This document shows, one piece after another, positions 16,563 to 24,275 of a stretch of DNA of 33,612 bases. How positions within the stretch are numbered: the first letter of the stretch is position 1; every line of letters starts with the position of its first letter. The notes below the pieces were generated by a model, which worked only from the letters and a program-made list of their open reading frames with translations, was not told the DNA's origin and did not search any database. The position numbers and the translations under genes were made by a program. Source of the stretch: Collinsella sp. (GTDB lineage: Bacteria > Actinomycetota > Coriobacteriia > Coriobacteriales > Coriobacteriaceae); contig DXMG01000023.1 of assembly GCA_019414325.1 (NCBI GenBank), positions 1-33,612 of the forward strand, in the 5' to 3' direction.

Positions 16563-16564
16563 AC

Positions 16565-17329
16565 CTAAACCTCCTTGTCAGTCGCTTTAAGGTATTGCTC
16601 GTCGTCCACGGGCTCCAACCACTCGTTGGAGGCCTCCTCGCCCGGAACCTCCACCGCGAGATGGGAGAACCAGCTGTCGGGCGCCGCACCGTGCCAGTGC
16701 TTTACGCCTGCGGGAATATTTACTACATCGCCGGGGCACAGCTCCTGTGCCGGTTTGCCCCATTCCTGGTAAAACCCTCGGCCAGCCACGCAGACGAGAA
16801 TCTGCCCGCCGCCGCTTTTGGCGTGATGGGTGTGCCAGTTGTTGCGGCAGCCTGGCTCGAACGTAACGTTGTAAATGCCGACCTGCTCGGTGGAAAGGGG
16901 CGCGAGGTAGCTTTGCCCGATAAAGTACTTCGCAAATGCGTCGTTGGGGGCACCGATGGGAAAGGCCATCTCGTTTTGATGCTTAGCTCTTGCATCAGCG
17001 GCATTGTCATCCGCCCAGACCTCCTTCGCCATGCGAAAGGCCGCCCACGCCTTGGGCCATCCCGCATAAAACGCCGCATGCGTAAGGATTTCCGCTATCT
17101 CAGCCCTGGTCACGCCATTGTTCTTTGCGGACATCAGATGATATTGAAACGAAGAGTCCGTCAGGCCCTGCGCCATTAGGGCAACCACCGTCACTATGCT
17201 GCGATCTCGAAGGGAAAGCCCGTCTTCTCGACTCCATACCTCGCCGAACAGCACATCGTCATTGAGCTGTGCAAATTTGGGGGCAAAGTCCCCCAGGGCA
17301 TCTCTACCTGCCGTCTGTTTAATTGTCAT
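16565..17329 (-). CDS. Carboxymuconolactone decarboxylase-cupin fusion
   Basis: 254 residues from the ATG at 17329, which has AGGAGG 9 bases upstream; a longer frame from 17383 lacks such a site. The N-terminal carboxymuconolactone decarboxylase/AhpD-like domain covers about 18-104 (FGEVWSREDGLSLRDRSIVTV, then the H64 region). The C-terminal cupin (about 150-235) has WHTHHA with H166/H168/H169 and AGVKHWHGA with H211/H213 as metal ligands. This two-domain architecture is known in anaerobes, and members act on small ring or aldehyde-type substrates. It shares an operon with the hydrolase, 2 bases downstream, probably under MerR control from 17607. Confidence 0.85.
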   Translation of the reverse strand: MTIKQTAGRDALGDFAPKFAQLNDDVLFGEVWSREDGLSLRDRSIVTVVALMAQGLTDSSFQYHLMSAKNNGVTRAEIAEILTHAAFYAGWPKAWAAFRMAKEVWADDNAADARAKHQNEMAFPIGAPNDAFAKYFIGQSYLAPLSTEQVGIYNVTFEPGCRNNWHTHHAKSGGGQILVCVAGRGFYQEWGKPAQELCPGDVVNIPAGVKHWHGAAPDSWFSHLAVEVPGEEASNEWLEPVDDEQYLKATDKEV

Positions 17330-17392
17330 GATCGATTTCCTCCTGTCGATGGTTTTGAGTACAAACTGCTTCCGCGCGTCCAAGCTGCTCGC

Positions 17393-17519
17393 CTAGATTC
17401 CCATGCCTATCCGTCGCGCCCGCTCCAGAGCAGGATGCCCGGCGATATCGCCCACGTCGTTCACGCCGCCGGCGAAAACCGTTCCGACAAGCGTGCGCCT
17501 TTGGCGAAAATCCCTTGCG
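17393..17519 (-). pseudogene. C-terminal remnant of an NAD(P)H/FMN oxidoreductase
   Basis: The minus strand is open for about 40 codons to a TAG at 17393-17395. It reads TLVGTVFAGGVNDVGDIAGH and then PALERARRIG. The AGGVNxVGDIxGHPALxxAxxLG pattern resembles the C-terminus of flavodoxin-type NAD(P)H oxidoreductases. There is no start codon or ribosome site. It lies between the MerR operator and the decarboxylase-cupin gene, so it may be the tail of a lost first gene of that operon. The family match is from memory. Confidence 0.35.
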
Positions 17520-17552
17520 CTCCCGATTTGTATTAACGAAAATAAACGTAAT

Positions 17553-17572
17553 ACCTAAACCTAACTTTAGGT
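17553..17572. promoter_or_regulatory. MerR-type operator with divergent promoter
   Basis: ACCTAAA (17553-17559) and TTTAGGT (17566-17572) are perfect 7-base arms around a 6-base spacer. On the minus strand TTGACC overlaps one arm and TACGTT follows 19 bases later, the long spacer typical of MerR-activated promoters. That points toward the decarboxylase-cupin/hydrolase operon. The MerR start codon is 35 bases away on the other side. Confidence 0.65.
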
Positions 17573-17606
17573 CAAGGAATGAATTCTAGATTTATCCGGA
17601 GGAACC

Positions 17607-18047
17607 ATGTACACAATCGGACAGGTGGCGGAGATGTTCGGTCTGCCCGTTTCCACGCTGCGTTATTACGATAAGCAGGGATTGTTCCCGGGGCTGGAGC
17701 GGACGTCCGGCATTCGCCGATTCGGCGATACGGAACTCGAGGCGCTTCGGGTCATCGAATGCCTGAAGAAGGCTGGGATGGAGATCAAGGACATCCGGCT
17801 GTTCATGGAATGGTGTGCGGAGGGCCCATCGACATATCCCAAGCGCAAGGCCATGTTCGAGGAACGAAAGGCCCACATGGAGTTGGAGATCGCAAACATG
17901 AACCGCGCGCTGGACATGTTGAAGTTCAAATGCTGGTACTACGAGCAGGCGATTCAGGATGGCAACGAGGATAGAGTGAAGGCGCTGATCCCCGACGATT
18001 TGCCGGATGAGATTAAAGATACCTACGATAACGCCCACGCTCAATAA
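17607..18047 (+). CDS. MerR-family transcriptional regulator
   Basis: 146 residues. GGAGG lies 4 bases before the ATG. The N-terminal MerR helix-turn-helix and wing are clear: YTIGQVAEMFGLPVSTLRYYDKQG-type start, then FPGLERTSGIRRFGDTELEAL. A long coiled-coil dimerisation helix (about 80-115) and a short C-terminal tail follow. There are no metal-binding cysteines of the MerR/CueR kind, so it belongs to the aldehyde/redox or small-molecule group. It is divergent from the decarboxylase-cupin and hydrolase genes, with the operator at 17553-17572 between them. Confidence 0.88.
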   Translation: MYTIGQVAEMFGLPVSTLRYYDKQGLFPGLERTSGIRRFGDTELEALRVIECLKKAGMEIKDIRLFMEWCAEGPSTYPKRKAMFEERKAHMELEIANMNRALDMLKFKCWYYEQAIQDGNEDRVKALIPDDLPDEIKDTYDNAHAQ

Positions 18048-18108
18048 TGCCGCCCGATGCTCAAGGGGCTTTGGCAAGGAGTCGTTTTAGGCAGACATGC
18101 AAAAAGAA

Positions 18109-18136
18109 AGCCTCCGAACCAGAAGGTTCGGAGGCT
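18109..18136. terminator. Strong rho-independent terminator, mainly for the LysR gene
   Basis: 12-base perfect stem: AGCCTCCGAACC (18109-18120), loop AGAA, GGTTCGGAGGCT (18125-18136). On the minus strand it is followed by TTTCTTTTT, a classical terminator for the LysR gene. On the plus strand a T-rich stretch (GTTATT) allows weaker use for MerR. Confidence 0.9.
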
Positions 18137-18184
18137 GTTATTCCCGTTATTCCCATAGGCATAAGCGCATCTGTTCGCGATTGC

Positions 18185-19084
18185 CTATCGATGCTCTGCC
18201 TCGAGCACGGCAGACACCGCATCGAGGAACTCCCGCACATGGTCTGCGGGGTGCGACGAATGAAGCAGCCCGTAAGACACGAGACAGTCCCAATCGGTAG
18301 GGACGGTTTTGAGCATGGGGTGGACGTTGGCCCACAACGGTAGCGTCGCAAGCGCGAGGTCCTCGTTCGCGCCGCGATTGAACACCTCCGCCCGATATTG
18401 CGGGAAGTCTACGAGCGCGATTTGAGGATGATGCAAGAGTATCTCGTCGCGCACGCGGTCGATTTCGGCGTTCCAGCCCCGGCGTATAAGCATAAGACTG
18501 TGATTGTGGAGGTCGTCGAATGTGACGATGTCGCGTTTGGCGAGTTCGTTGTCGACGGGAACGGCGCACCAGAGCGGCTCGCGCGAAAGCTCGAGGCCCA
18601 GGCACCCGCGCTCTTTTAGAAAGGCGTCGTCGAAAATCCCCGCCACGATATCCATGTCTTGCCCGAGGTTCGCCAAACCGCGCGCCGCCGAGGGTGTGTT
18701 TTCAAACGTGACCACCTGAAGGCTCATGCCAGGGCAACGTTCCTTCACCTTCGGCCACAGCTTCGTGAGCGGCGTGCTGGGCGTCATGAGCGACACTCCC
18801 ACGCGGATGATGCGCTTCTCTCCACGCTCGGCGACGCGGGCGCGTGCGATTGATTCTTGAGAGTACTGTACGATATGGCGAGCGTCGGCGAGCAGCGACC
18901 TGCCTGCTCGCGTAAGCGAAAGCCCCTGATGCGATCGGTGGAACAGCGTAAGGCCTAGCCGCGACTCCAGCAGGTTCATCTGCTTGATGACGGCCGTGGG
19001 CGTGATGAAGGACTCTTGTGCCGCCTTGGAGAAGCTGCCCGCCTCCGCCACGCGGATGAAAGTGTCAAGCTGTGGGTTGTACAT
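18185..19084 (-). CDS. LysR-family transcriptional regulator
   Basis: 299 residues from the ATG at 19084, with AGGAGG 4 bases upstream. The N-terminal winged helix-turn-helix runs about 1-60 (FIRVAEAGSFSKAAQESFIT, then QMNLLESRLGLTLFHRSHQG). The effector-binding domain follows (about 88-295). It is divergent from the aldo-keto reductase gene at 19213; a promoter box at 19112-19131 lies between them. Similar boxes precede other redox operons in this window, so this protein is the best candidate for their common activator. The inducer is unknown. Confidence 0.88.
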   Translation of the reverse strand: MYNPQLDTFIRVAEAGSFSKAAQESFITPTAVIKQMNLLESRLGLTLFHRSHQGLSLTRAGRSLLADARHIVQYSQESIARARVAERGEKRIIRVGVSLMTPSTPLTKLWPKVKERCPGMSLQVVTFENTPSAARGLANLGQDMDIVAGIFDDAFLKERGCLGLELSREPLWCAVPVDNELAKRDIVTFDDLHNHSLMLIRRGWNAEIDRVRDEILLHHPQIALVDFPQYRAEVFNRGANEDLALATLPLWANVHPMLKTVPTDWDCLVSYGLLHSSHPADHVREFLDAVSAVLEAEHR

Positions 19085-19111
19085 CGATCCTCCTGTCACG
19101 CATTATGTGCC

Positions 19112-19180
19112 GTATATACCCCATGGTTATATCCATCATTCCAACGTGAACTTCTCGCACGTCAGTAAACGCCGTAGCCT
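19112..19180 (+). promoter_or_regulatory. LysR-type box and promoter of the 19213 operon
   Basis: Box GTATATACCCCATGGTTATA (19112-19131), 16 bases, GAACTTC (19148-19154), -35 TTCTCG (19152-19157), 17 bases, -10 TAGCCT (19175-19180). The same layout occurs at 23261-23193 and 26162-26230. The leader to the ATG would be about 26 bases. Confidence 0.7.
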
Positions 19181-19212
19181 TGTATTCGAAAAGTCACCAT
19201 AAGGAGGAGACC

Positions 19213-20061
19213 ATGGAGTATCTGAAGCTCAACAACGACGTAGAGATGCCCATCGAGGGTTTGGGCACCTTCCTCATGACCCCGGCCGAGGCCGAGGCGG
19301 CCGCAACCGCCGCGCTCACGGCTGGCTACGAGCACATCGACACCGCCAACGCCTACATGAACGAGCGCGCCGTGGGCCGTGCCATCGCCAAGAGCGGCAT
19401 CGCACGCGACAAGATCTTCGTCTCCACCAAGCTCTGGCCGAGTGTCTACGACGCGGGCATGCCGGCGGTGGACGCCACGCTCCAGCGCCTAGGGCTCGAC
19501 TACGTCGACATGCTCATCCTGCACCAGCCGGTAGGCGACTACCTGGCCGCGTGGCGCACGATGGAGGAGGCCTACCGCGCGGGCAAGGTGCGCGCCCTCG
19601 GCCTCTCCAACTTCCCGCAAGACAAGATCGCCGAGGTCATCGAGGTCGCCGACATCAAGCCGCAGCTCGTGACCGTTGAGTGCCACCCCTATCACGCCCA
19701 GCGCGACCTGCGCGCCTACCTCGCGCCGTACGGCACGGTGATCGAGGCGTGGTACCCGCTCGGCCACGGCGACAAAGGTCTTCTGGAGGAGCCCGTCTTC
19801 GTCGCTCTCGCCGAGAAGTACGGCAAGACCCCGGCCCAGGTGATCCTGCGCTGGCACGTGCAGATGGGCACCTCCATCATCCCCGGCTCCAAGAACCCCG
19901 CCCACATCGCCGACAACGCAAACATCTTCGACTTCTCCCTCACCGAAGACGAGATGGCCGAGATTGCCAAGCTCGACGGGACCATGACCTACTACACCGC
20001 CACTGAGGAAGCACTCGCGGGCTACCTGGCCATACGCCCCGATTTCGACGCGCAGGAGTAG
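19213..20061 (+). CDS. Aldo-keto reductase
   Basis: 282 residues, standard length for the family. The ATG at 19213 has AAGGAGGAG before it. The catalytic tetrad is D43, Y48, K73 and H104 (HIDTANAYMNE, STKLW, LILHQP). IIPGSKNPAHIADN (about 218-231) is the NADPH-binding loop. It reduces aldehydes or ketones with NADPH in the cytoplasm; the substrate is not predictable. It is first in a plus-strand operon with a secreted flavodoxin, an EFR1 protein and an esterase, and divergent from LysR. Confidence 0.92.
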   Translation: MEYLKLNNDVEMPIEGLGTFLMTPAEAEAAATAALTAGYEHIDTANAYMNERAVGRAIAKSGIARDKIFVSTKLWPSVYDAGMPAVDATLQRLGLDYVDMLILHQPVGDYLAAWRTMEEAYRAGKVRALGLSNFPQDKIAEVIEVADIKPQLVTVECHPYHAQRDLRAYLAPYGTVIEAWYPLGHGDKGLLEEPVFVALAEKYGKTPAQVILRWHVQMGTSIIPGSKNPAHIADNANIFDFSLTEDEMAEIAKLDGTMTYYTATEEALAGYLAIRPDFDAQE

Positions 20062-20107
20062 CGCTCAGACGATAACGGACCAACCAAGCCAACGAAGGAG
20101 ATGCCCC

Positions 20108-20731
20108 ATGACCGCAAACCCGACCGTGACCAGAAGAAACTTCCTGCTCGGAACCGCGCTGTGCGCAACGATGCTCTCCGGTTGCAGCCAGGGTGACGAC
20201 CAAGCCGCCGTCGAGGACGAGCCTGCCGCCGCGCCCGCCGTAGGCGGCAACGTCCTCGTGGCCTACCACTCGGCACAGGGCCACACCGCTGCCGTAGCTC
20301 AGACGATTGCCGACGAGCTCGACGCCGATCTCTTTGAGGTGACGCCTACGGAGCCCTACTCCGACGATGACCTCGACTGGACCGACGACAGTAGCCGCGT
20401 GACCCGCGAGCACGAGGACGAGAGCCTGCGCGACGTCGAGCTTACGCAGGTCACGCCGGACGGCTGGGAGAACTACGACACCGTGCTCGTGGGGTATCCC
20501 ATCTGGTGGGGCATCGCGGCCTGGCCCATCGACAACTTCATCTCAGGCAACGACTGGGACGGCAAGACGGTGCTCCCGTTCTGCACCTCTTCCTCCTCGA
20601 GTCTTGGCCGGAGCGGCGAGCTACTCGCCGAGGCCGCGGGCAGCGGGGAGTGGCAGGAGGGCCAGCGCTTCTCGTCCAGTGTGGACGAGTCCGGGGTTCG
20701 TGATTGGGTCGCCGGTCTCGGCCTGGCATAA
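20108..20731 (+). CDS. Tat-exported lipoprotein flavodoxin
   Basis: 207 residues. RRNFLLG (9-15) is a Tat-type signal and LSGC (23-26) a lipobox, so the protein should be exported folded and lipid-anchored at C26. After an acidic Ala/Pro linker comes a flavodoxin fold: the FMN loop in VLVAYHSAQGHTAAVAQ (about 49-65), then GYPIWWGIAAWPIDNF and the 90s-type loop TSSSSSLGRSG. AAGGAG lies 8-9 bases before the ATG. Tat export fits a protein that binds FMN before leaving the cell. It may carry electrons on the outer face of the membrane; partners are unknown. Confidence 0.87.
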   Translation: MTANPTVTRRNFLLGTALCATMLSGCSQGDDQAAVEDEPAAAPAVGGNVLVAYHSAQGHTAAVAQTIADELDADLFEVTPTEPYSDDDLDWTDDSSRVTREHEDESLRDVELTQVTPDGWENYDTVLVGYPIWWGIAAWPIDNFISGNDWDGKTVLPFCTSSSSSLGRSGELLAEAAGSGEWQEGQRFSSSVDESGVRDWVAGLGLA

Positions 20732-20773
20732 GCAATTAGAGATGACAGACCGCTGACAATCTGGGAGTTTCGA

Positions 20774-21568
20774 ATGATCCTATACTTCACCGGGACGGGC
20801 AACTGCCTCTACGTGGCGCGCGAGCTGGCCGCGGAGGGCGAGAGGGTCCTGAGCATCCCGCAGGAGCTGCGCCGCGAGGGCGAGCTCGCCTACGCGGACG
20901 ATGCGATTGGCATCGTGTACCCCATCTATGGGCACATGATGCCCGACATGGTGAAGACGTTCCTCGAGCGCGCGACGCTCGACACGCCCTACCTCTACTT
21001 CGTTTGCACCTACGGCAACCGGCACGCCAACGCAGTCGAGCTGTGCCTGGAGGATGCGCGGGCGGCGGGGCTCAACCCCGCCTACGTGACCACGCTCCTC
21101 ATGGTAGACAACTGGCTGCCCAACTTCGACATGGACGAGCAACGCGCCCGCATCCCCGAGAAGAAGATCGGCGAGAATCTCGAGCGCATCCGCGCGGCCG
21201 TGTCCACGCGCCGCCGCTGGATCGAGCCGGTGACCGACGAGGACCGCGCGGCGCACGAGCAGTTCATGAGCCGGGGCTTGCGCTTCGAGCCGGCGGCGCT
21301 GGGCGGATTCCTGACCGTTGATTCCGAGAAGTGCATGGGATGCGGGGCGTGCGCAAAGGTGTGCCCGGCTGACTGCATCGCGCTCGAGGGCGGTAAGGCC
21401 GTCCGTAACGCGCAGGCGGGCTTTGGCTGCAACGCCTGCCTCGCCTGCATGCACGCCTGCCCCGCGCACGCCATCACCTGCGCGGCGGGCGACAAGAACC
21501 CCGCGGCGCGCTTCCGCAACGAGCACGTGACCCTTGCCGAGCTGCAAGAGGCCAACAGCGGCCGCTGA
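20774..21568 (+). CDS. EFR1-type flavodoxin-ferredoxin
   Basis: 264 residues. The N-terminal flavodoxin-like domain starts MILYFTGTGNCLYVA with the FMN loop at 6-11. The C-terminal bacterial ferredoxin domain has two 4Fe-4S sites: C187/C190/C193 with C197, and C219/C222/C225 with C229. This is the EFR1 family arrangement known from anaerobes. It should transfer electrons between flavin and iron-sulfur centres in the cytoplasm. GGGAG precedes the ATG. It lies between the secreted flavodoxin and the lipoprotein esterase in the LysR-controlled operon. Confidence 0.9.
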   Translation: MILYFTGTGNCLYVARELAAEGERVLSIPQELRREGELAYADDAIGIVYPIYGHMMPDMVKTFLERATLDTPYLYFVCTYGNRHANAVELCLEDARAAGLNPAYVTTLLMVDNWLPNFDMDEQRARIPEKKIGENLERIRAAVSTRRRWIEPVTDEDRAAHEQFMSRGLRFEPAALGGFLTVDSEKCMGCGACAKVCPADCIALEGGKAVRNAQAGFGCNACLACMHACPAHAITCAAGDKNPAARFRNEHVTLAELQEANSGR

Positions 21569-21629
21569 TGCGCTTCTCGCCATGCCGAAAGTCTGCGGCT
21601 TCGGCTTGATTTACTCAGAAAGAGGAACT

Positions 21630-22481
21630 ATGCACGTGAGCCATCTTTCACGCAGGTCCTTTATCGAGGCTGCCGCGCTCGCTGCGGGCGGGCTGGTACT
21701 CGGGGAAGGCCTGGTCGGCTGCGCGGATGTCCGTGAGCTTGGCGGCTACGTCCTCACGGAGGGGTCGCAGACAGACCGCGGCTTCGTCGTTGACGACGCC
21801 CTGCAGACGCCATCGGGCAGGACGCTGCACTTCTCGCTCCATGTGCCGGACTCCTACGACGGGTCCGTGCCCTATGCGCTCTACGTGGCCTGCCCCGGCT
21901 GGGAGGGGCTCTACTTCCAGGGCGTGGGGGCGAATCTTCAGGAGGACTACCCCTTCGTGGCGAACGACTACATCGCCGACATGATCGTGGCCTCGCCCCA
22001 GCTCGACGACTGGGACGAGCAATCGGCGTCAGACGTGGTGGAGCTCACCGAATGGCTGCTCGGCGCCTACAGCATCGATGCGGACCACGTGTACCTGAGC
22101 GGATGCTCGGGCGGCGGCGAGACCATCTCCATCGTCTTGGGAACGCGCCCCGAGCTCTACCGACGCGCGCTTCACACCATCTCGCGCTGGGACGGCGACA
22201 TCGAGACGCTCACCACAGCCGAGGTTCCCGTGTATATGGCTATCGGCGAGAACGACGACTATTACGGCTCCGAACCCGCGCGCGAGGCGTACGAGGAGAT
22301 TCGCGCCGCCTATCGAGCTCGCAGGCTTTCCGAGGAGCGCATCAGCGAGCTGGTCGTGCTCGATGTCAAGCCCACGAGCTACTTCACCGAGCGGGGCTTT
22401 GCTGCGGACGCGGGCCAGCACGGGGCGGGCGGCTACCTCTTTGCCCGTGACGAGGACATCATGGGATGGTTGTTCTCATGA
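21630..22481 (+). CDS. Tat-exported lipoprotein esterase (alpha/beta hydrolase)
   Basis: 283 residues from the ATG at 21630 after AGAGGA; an earlier in-frame ATG at 21534 lies within the upstream gene. SRRSF (7-11) is a Tat-type signal and LVGC (28-31) the lipobox. The nucleophile is S160 in GCSGG (158-162). An acid in GENDDYYG and a histidine in GQHGAGG near the C-terminus complete the triad. It resembles PHB-depolymerase-type esterases. The likely job is extracytoplasmic hydrolysis of an ester or peptide linkage. Its stop overlaps the start of a 40-codon frame (ATGA). Confidence 0.85.
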   Translation: MHVSHLSRRSFIEAAALAAGGLVLGEGLVGCADVRELGGYVLTEGSQTDRGFVVDDALQTPSGRTLHFSLHVPDSYDGSVPYALYVACPGWEGLYFQGVGANLQEDYPFVANDYIADMIVASPQLDDWDEQSASDVVELTEWLLGAYSIDADHVYLSGCSGGGETISIVLGTRPELYRRALHTISRWDGDIETLTTAEVPVYMAIGENDDYYGSEPAREAYEEIRAAYRARRLSEERISELVVLDVKPTSYFTERGFAADAGQHGAGGYLFARDEDIMGWLFS

Positions 22482-22600
22482 CGCGGAGAATAAAGGGACT
22501 GACGAGAAGGGCGCTGCGCCGCACGGTCGACATAGTCCTTGCGACCCTGCTTGTGGTTCAGATGTTTTCGCGTTTCTGGGTGCCCTGCTCATGCAGGTAG
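22478..22600 (+). pseudogene. 40-codon membrane peptide or truncated DUF4405-like gene
   Basis: Begins with an ATGA overlap on the esterase stop, which suggests translational coupling. It encodes 40 residues: a basic N-terminus, then RRTVDIVLATLLVVQMFSRF, one hydrophobic helix, and a stop after VPCSCR. The RRTVDIxLxxLLLxxM pattern is how DUF4405 four-helix membrane proteins (cytochrome-b-like) begin. The remaining helices are absent, so I read it as the truncated stump of such a gene. A real micropeptide cannot be excluded. Confidence 0.45.
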
Positions 22601-22645
22601 TCGTCCGCAGCGCCCGTCCGATCATACACTTGGCGAACGAAAAGG

Positions 22646-22679
22646 GGCGGTGGGCCTCCGTCTTCACGGGCCCACCGCC
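22646..22679 (-). terminator. Terminator of the minus-strand flavodoxin gene
   Basis: Perfect 11-base stem: GGCGGTGGGCC (22646-22656) and GGCCCACCGCC (22669-22679). On the minus strand it is followed by CCCTTTTCG. It may also end the convergent plus-strand operon. Confidence 0.75.
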
Positions 22680-22705
22680 GCCGAACTGGGTTACGCAAGT
22701 CGGGA

Positions 22706-23155
22706 CTACGCGAGCTTCTTCGAGAGCGCCCTTGCCTCGTGCGTGTTGTCGACCATGCCGCCGTAGGTCATGCCGTAGAGCGCGGCGAAGCGCTTCATGG
22801 TGTACTCGCCCCAATCGAGCATCTCGCGCGTGGGCGCGCCACCTTGGAACACGAAATAGAGCGTCTTGCCGCTCATACTGCCCTCGCGCACCGGACCGTA
22901 GAAGCGGTCGAGCAGGTTGCGCAGCATGCCGGAGAGGTTGTGCCAGTAGACGGGCGACCCCACGACCAGGGTGTCCGCCGCCTCGATGCGCGCGAGCACG
23001 TCCTCGAAGTCATCGTCGCCGTAGTTCTGGCCGTAGCCGTAGACCTTGTGCTCGGCAAGATTCAGCTGCTCGTACGGGCGATCGCCGATGAGCTCGCGCG
23101 CCAGGCGCGCCGTGTTGCCATCCTTGTTGGGGCTTCCGTTGATGAAAAGAATCAT
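22706..23155 (-). CDS. Small flavodoxin-family protein
   Basis: 149 residues. The ATG at 23155 has AAGGAG 8 bases upstream; the in-frame GTG three codons earlier overlaps that site. GSPNKDGNTARLA (about 7-19) is the FMN phosphate loop, and GSPVYWHNLSGMLRNLLDR the second flavin-binding block of NAD(P)H-dependent FMN reductases. It is cytoplasmic. It stands alone with its own promoter, which carries the same box layout as the aldo-keto reductase operons, so it belongs to the proposed LysR regulon. Confidence 0.87.
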   Translation of the reverse strand: MILFINGSPNKDGNTARLARELIGDRPYEQLNLAEHKVYGYGQNYGDDDFEDVLARIEAADTLVVGSPVYWHNLSGMLRNLLDRFYGPVREGSMSGKTLYFVFQGGAPTREMLDWGEYTMKRFAALYGMTYGGMVDNTHEARALSKKLA

Positions 23156-23192
23156 ACGTCTCACTCCTTACGTATTGTCTGATACCGCCTTT

Positions 23193-23261
23193 ACCATAGG
23201 CGTGAGAAGATCCGGCGAGAAGTTCCTGCTCGTAGGCAGCTTATAACCGTGGGGTGTGTAC
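23193..23261 (-). promoter_or_regulatory. LysR-type box and promoter of the 23155 flavodoxin gene
   Basis: Read on the minus strand: box GTACACACCCCACGGTTATA (23261-23242), 16 bases, GAACTTC (23225-23219), -35 TTCTCG (23221-23216), 17 bases, -10 TATGGT (23198-23193). The box matches the one at 19112 in 17 of 20 positions, and the GAACTTCTCGC block is identical. Confidence 0.75.
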
Positions 23262-23273
23262 GTCTTGCCATCC

Positions 23274-24275
23274 TCATCGCTGCGCCTTCCAAAACGCGAG
23301 GGCATCGTCGATCCAGCCCTCTGCCACGGTGTCGACACCCAGGCCAAAGCCGTGGCTCAGGCCTTCGTAAACATGAAACTCCGTGGGCACGCCCGTTGCT
23401 GAGAGCGCTTCGAGACGCGCCTGCATGGTGCGCCAGCTCGCGATGCCGTCGCGATCACCCACGCAGGCGTAGGTCGCGGGGTCGGCACCCGTCAGTTCGC
23501 TCATGCCGGTGTACTGCATGATGGCCGCCGCGGGCTGGGGCGTTCCTACTGGCGCGCCAAAGGCGGCCGGGCCGTAGCCGCCGACCCATGCCGCCATGCG
23601 CGCACCGGCCGAGCCGCCCCACAGCGAATAGCCCGACGTGTCCACGCTGAGCTCGTCGGCGTGCTCGAAGATGAAGGAGACGGCGCGGGCCAAGTCCTCG
23701 CAGGCGAGCTGCGCGTCCGGCCGATAGATGACCGCGAACCCGTTGACGCCGGAACGGGCCAGGTGCAGACAGTGCGGGAAGGAGTCGTGCATGGCAGCGA
23801 CGTAGGCGAATCCGCCGCCCGCGCTTACCACGGCAAACGGTGCAGACGCGCCGCCCGCTCCCTCGGCAGCGAAGCGGAAGAGCCCCGTGTTGGCGAGCGA
23901 GGGGTCGGCGGCCTTCTCGGCATCCGTGTAGATGTCGTAGAAGAACGTCCGTTCCGCTGCGCGCTCTGACAGCAGATAGCTGACGACGTCGACCGTGGTG
24001 CTCGTATGGATTTCCGAGTACCACGGCAGGCAAGCGGAAAGGTCATCGAGCGTCATATCCTCCGTCGGCGGATGGAGAGTTGTGGGGAAGAGCAGCCGTC
24101 CGTAGCCATCGAGCAAAGGGTTGTTGATGACGTCGTAGATGGGCGTGTCCGCCGTGACCGGGCCCGGAGCGGAGCCGCGCGCGAACCCGGCGGTCCCGTC
24201 CGACGAGCAGCCGGCAAGGCTTCCCGCAGCGGCCAACCACACGGCAGCCTCCAGAAACGAACGGCGCGGCATCAT
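23274..24275 (-). CDS. Tat-exported lipoprotein esterase/lipase
   Basis: 333 residues. PRRSFLE (3-9) is a Tat-type signal; LAGC (20-23) is the lipobox. The alpha/beta-hydrolase part has an oxyanion-type SAGGG (151-155), the nucleophile S222 in GGSAG (220-224), an acid in VGDRDG and a histidine in GLSHGFG. The order resembles hormone-sensitive-lipase-like esterases. Start codons at 24275 and 24272 overlap the stop of the RibD-like gene (ATGA); there is no ribosome site of its own, so translation is probably coupled. It is the last gene of the three-gene minus-strand operon. Confidence 0.85.
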   Translation of the reverse strand: MMPRRSFLEAAVWLAAAGSLAGCSSDGTAGFARGSAPGPVTADTPIYDVINNPLLDGYGRLLFPTTLHPPTEDMTLDDLSACLPWYSEIHTSTTVDVVSYLLSERAAERTFFYDIYTDAEKAADPSLANTGLFRFAAEGAGGASAPFAVVSAGGGFAYVAAMHDSFPHCLHLARSGVNGFAVIYRPDAQLACEDLARAVSFIFEHADELSVDTSGYSLWGGSAGARMAAWVGGYGPAAFGAPVGTPQPAAAIMQYTGMSELTGADPATYACVGDRDGIASWRTMQARLEALSATGVPTEFHVYEGLSHGFGLGVDTVAEGWIDDALAFWKAQR

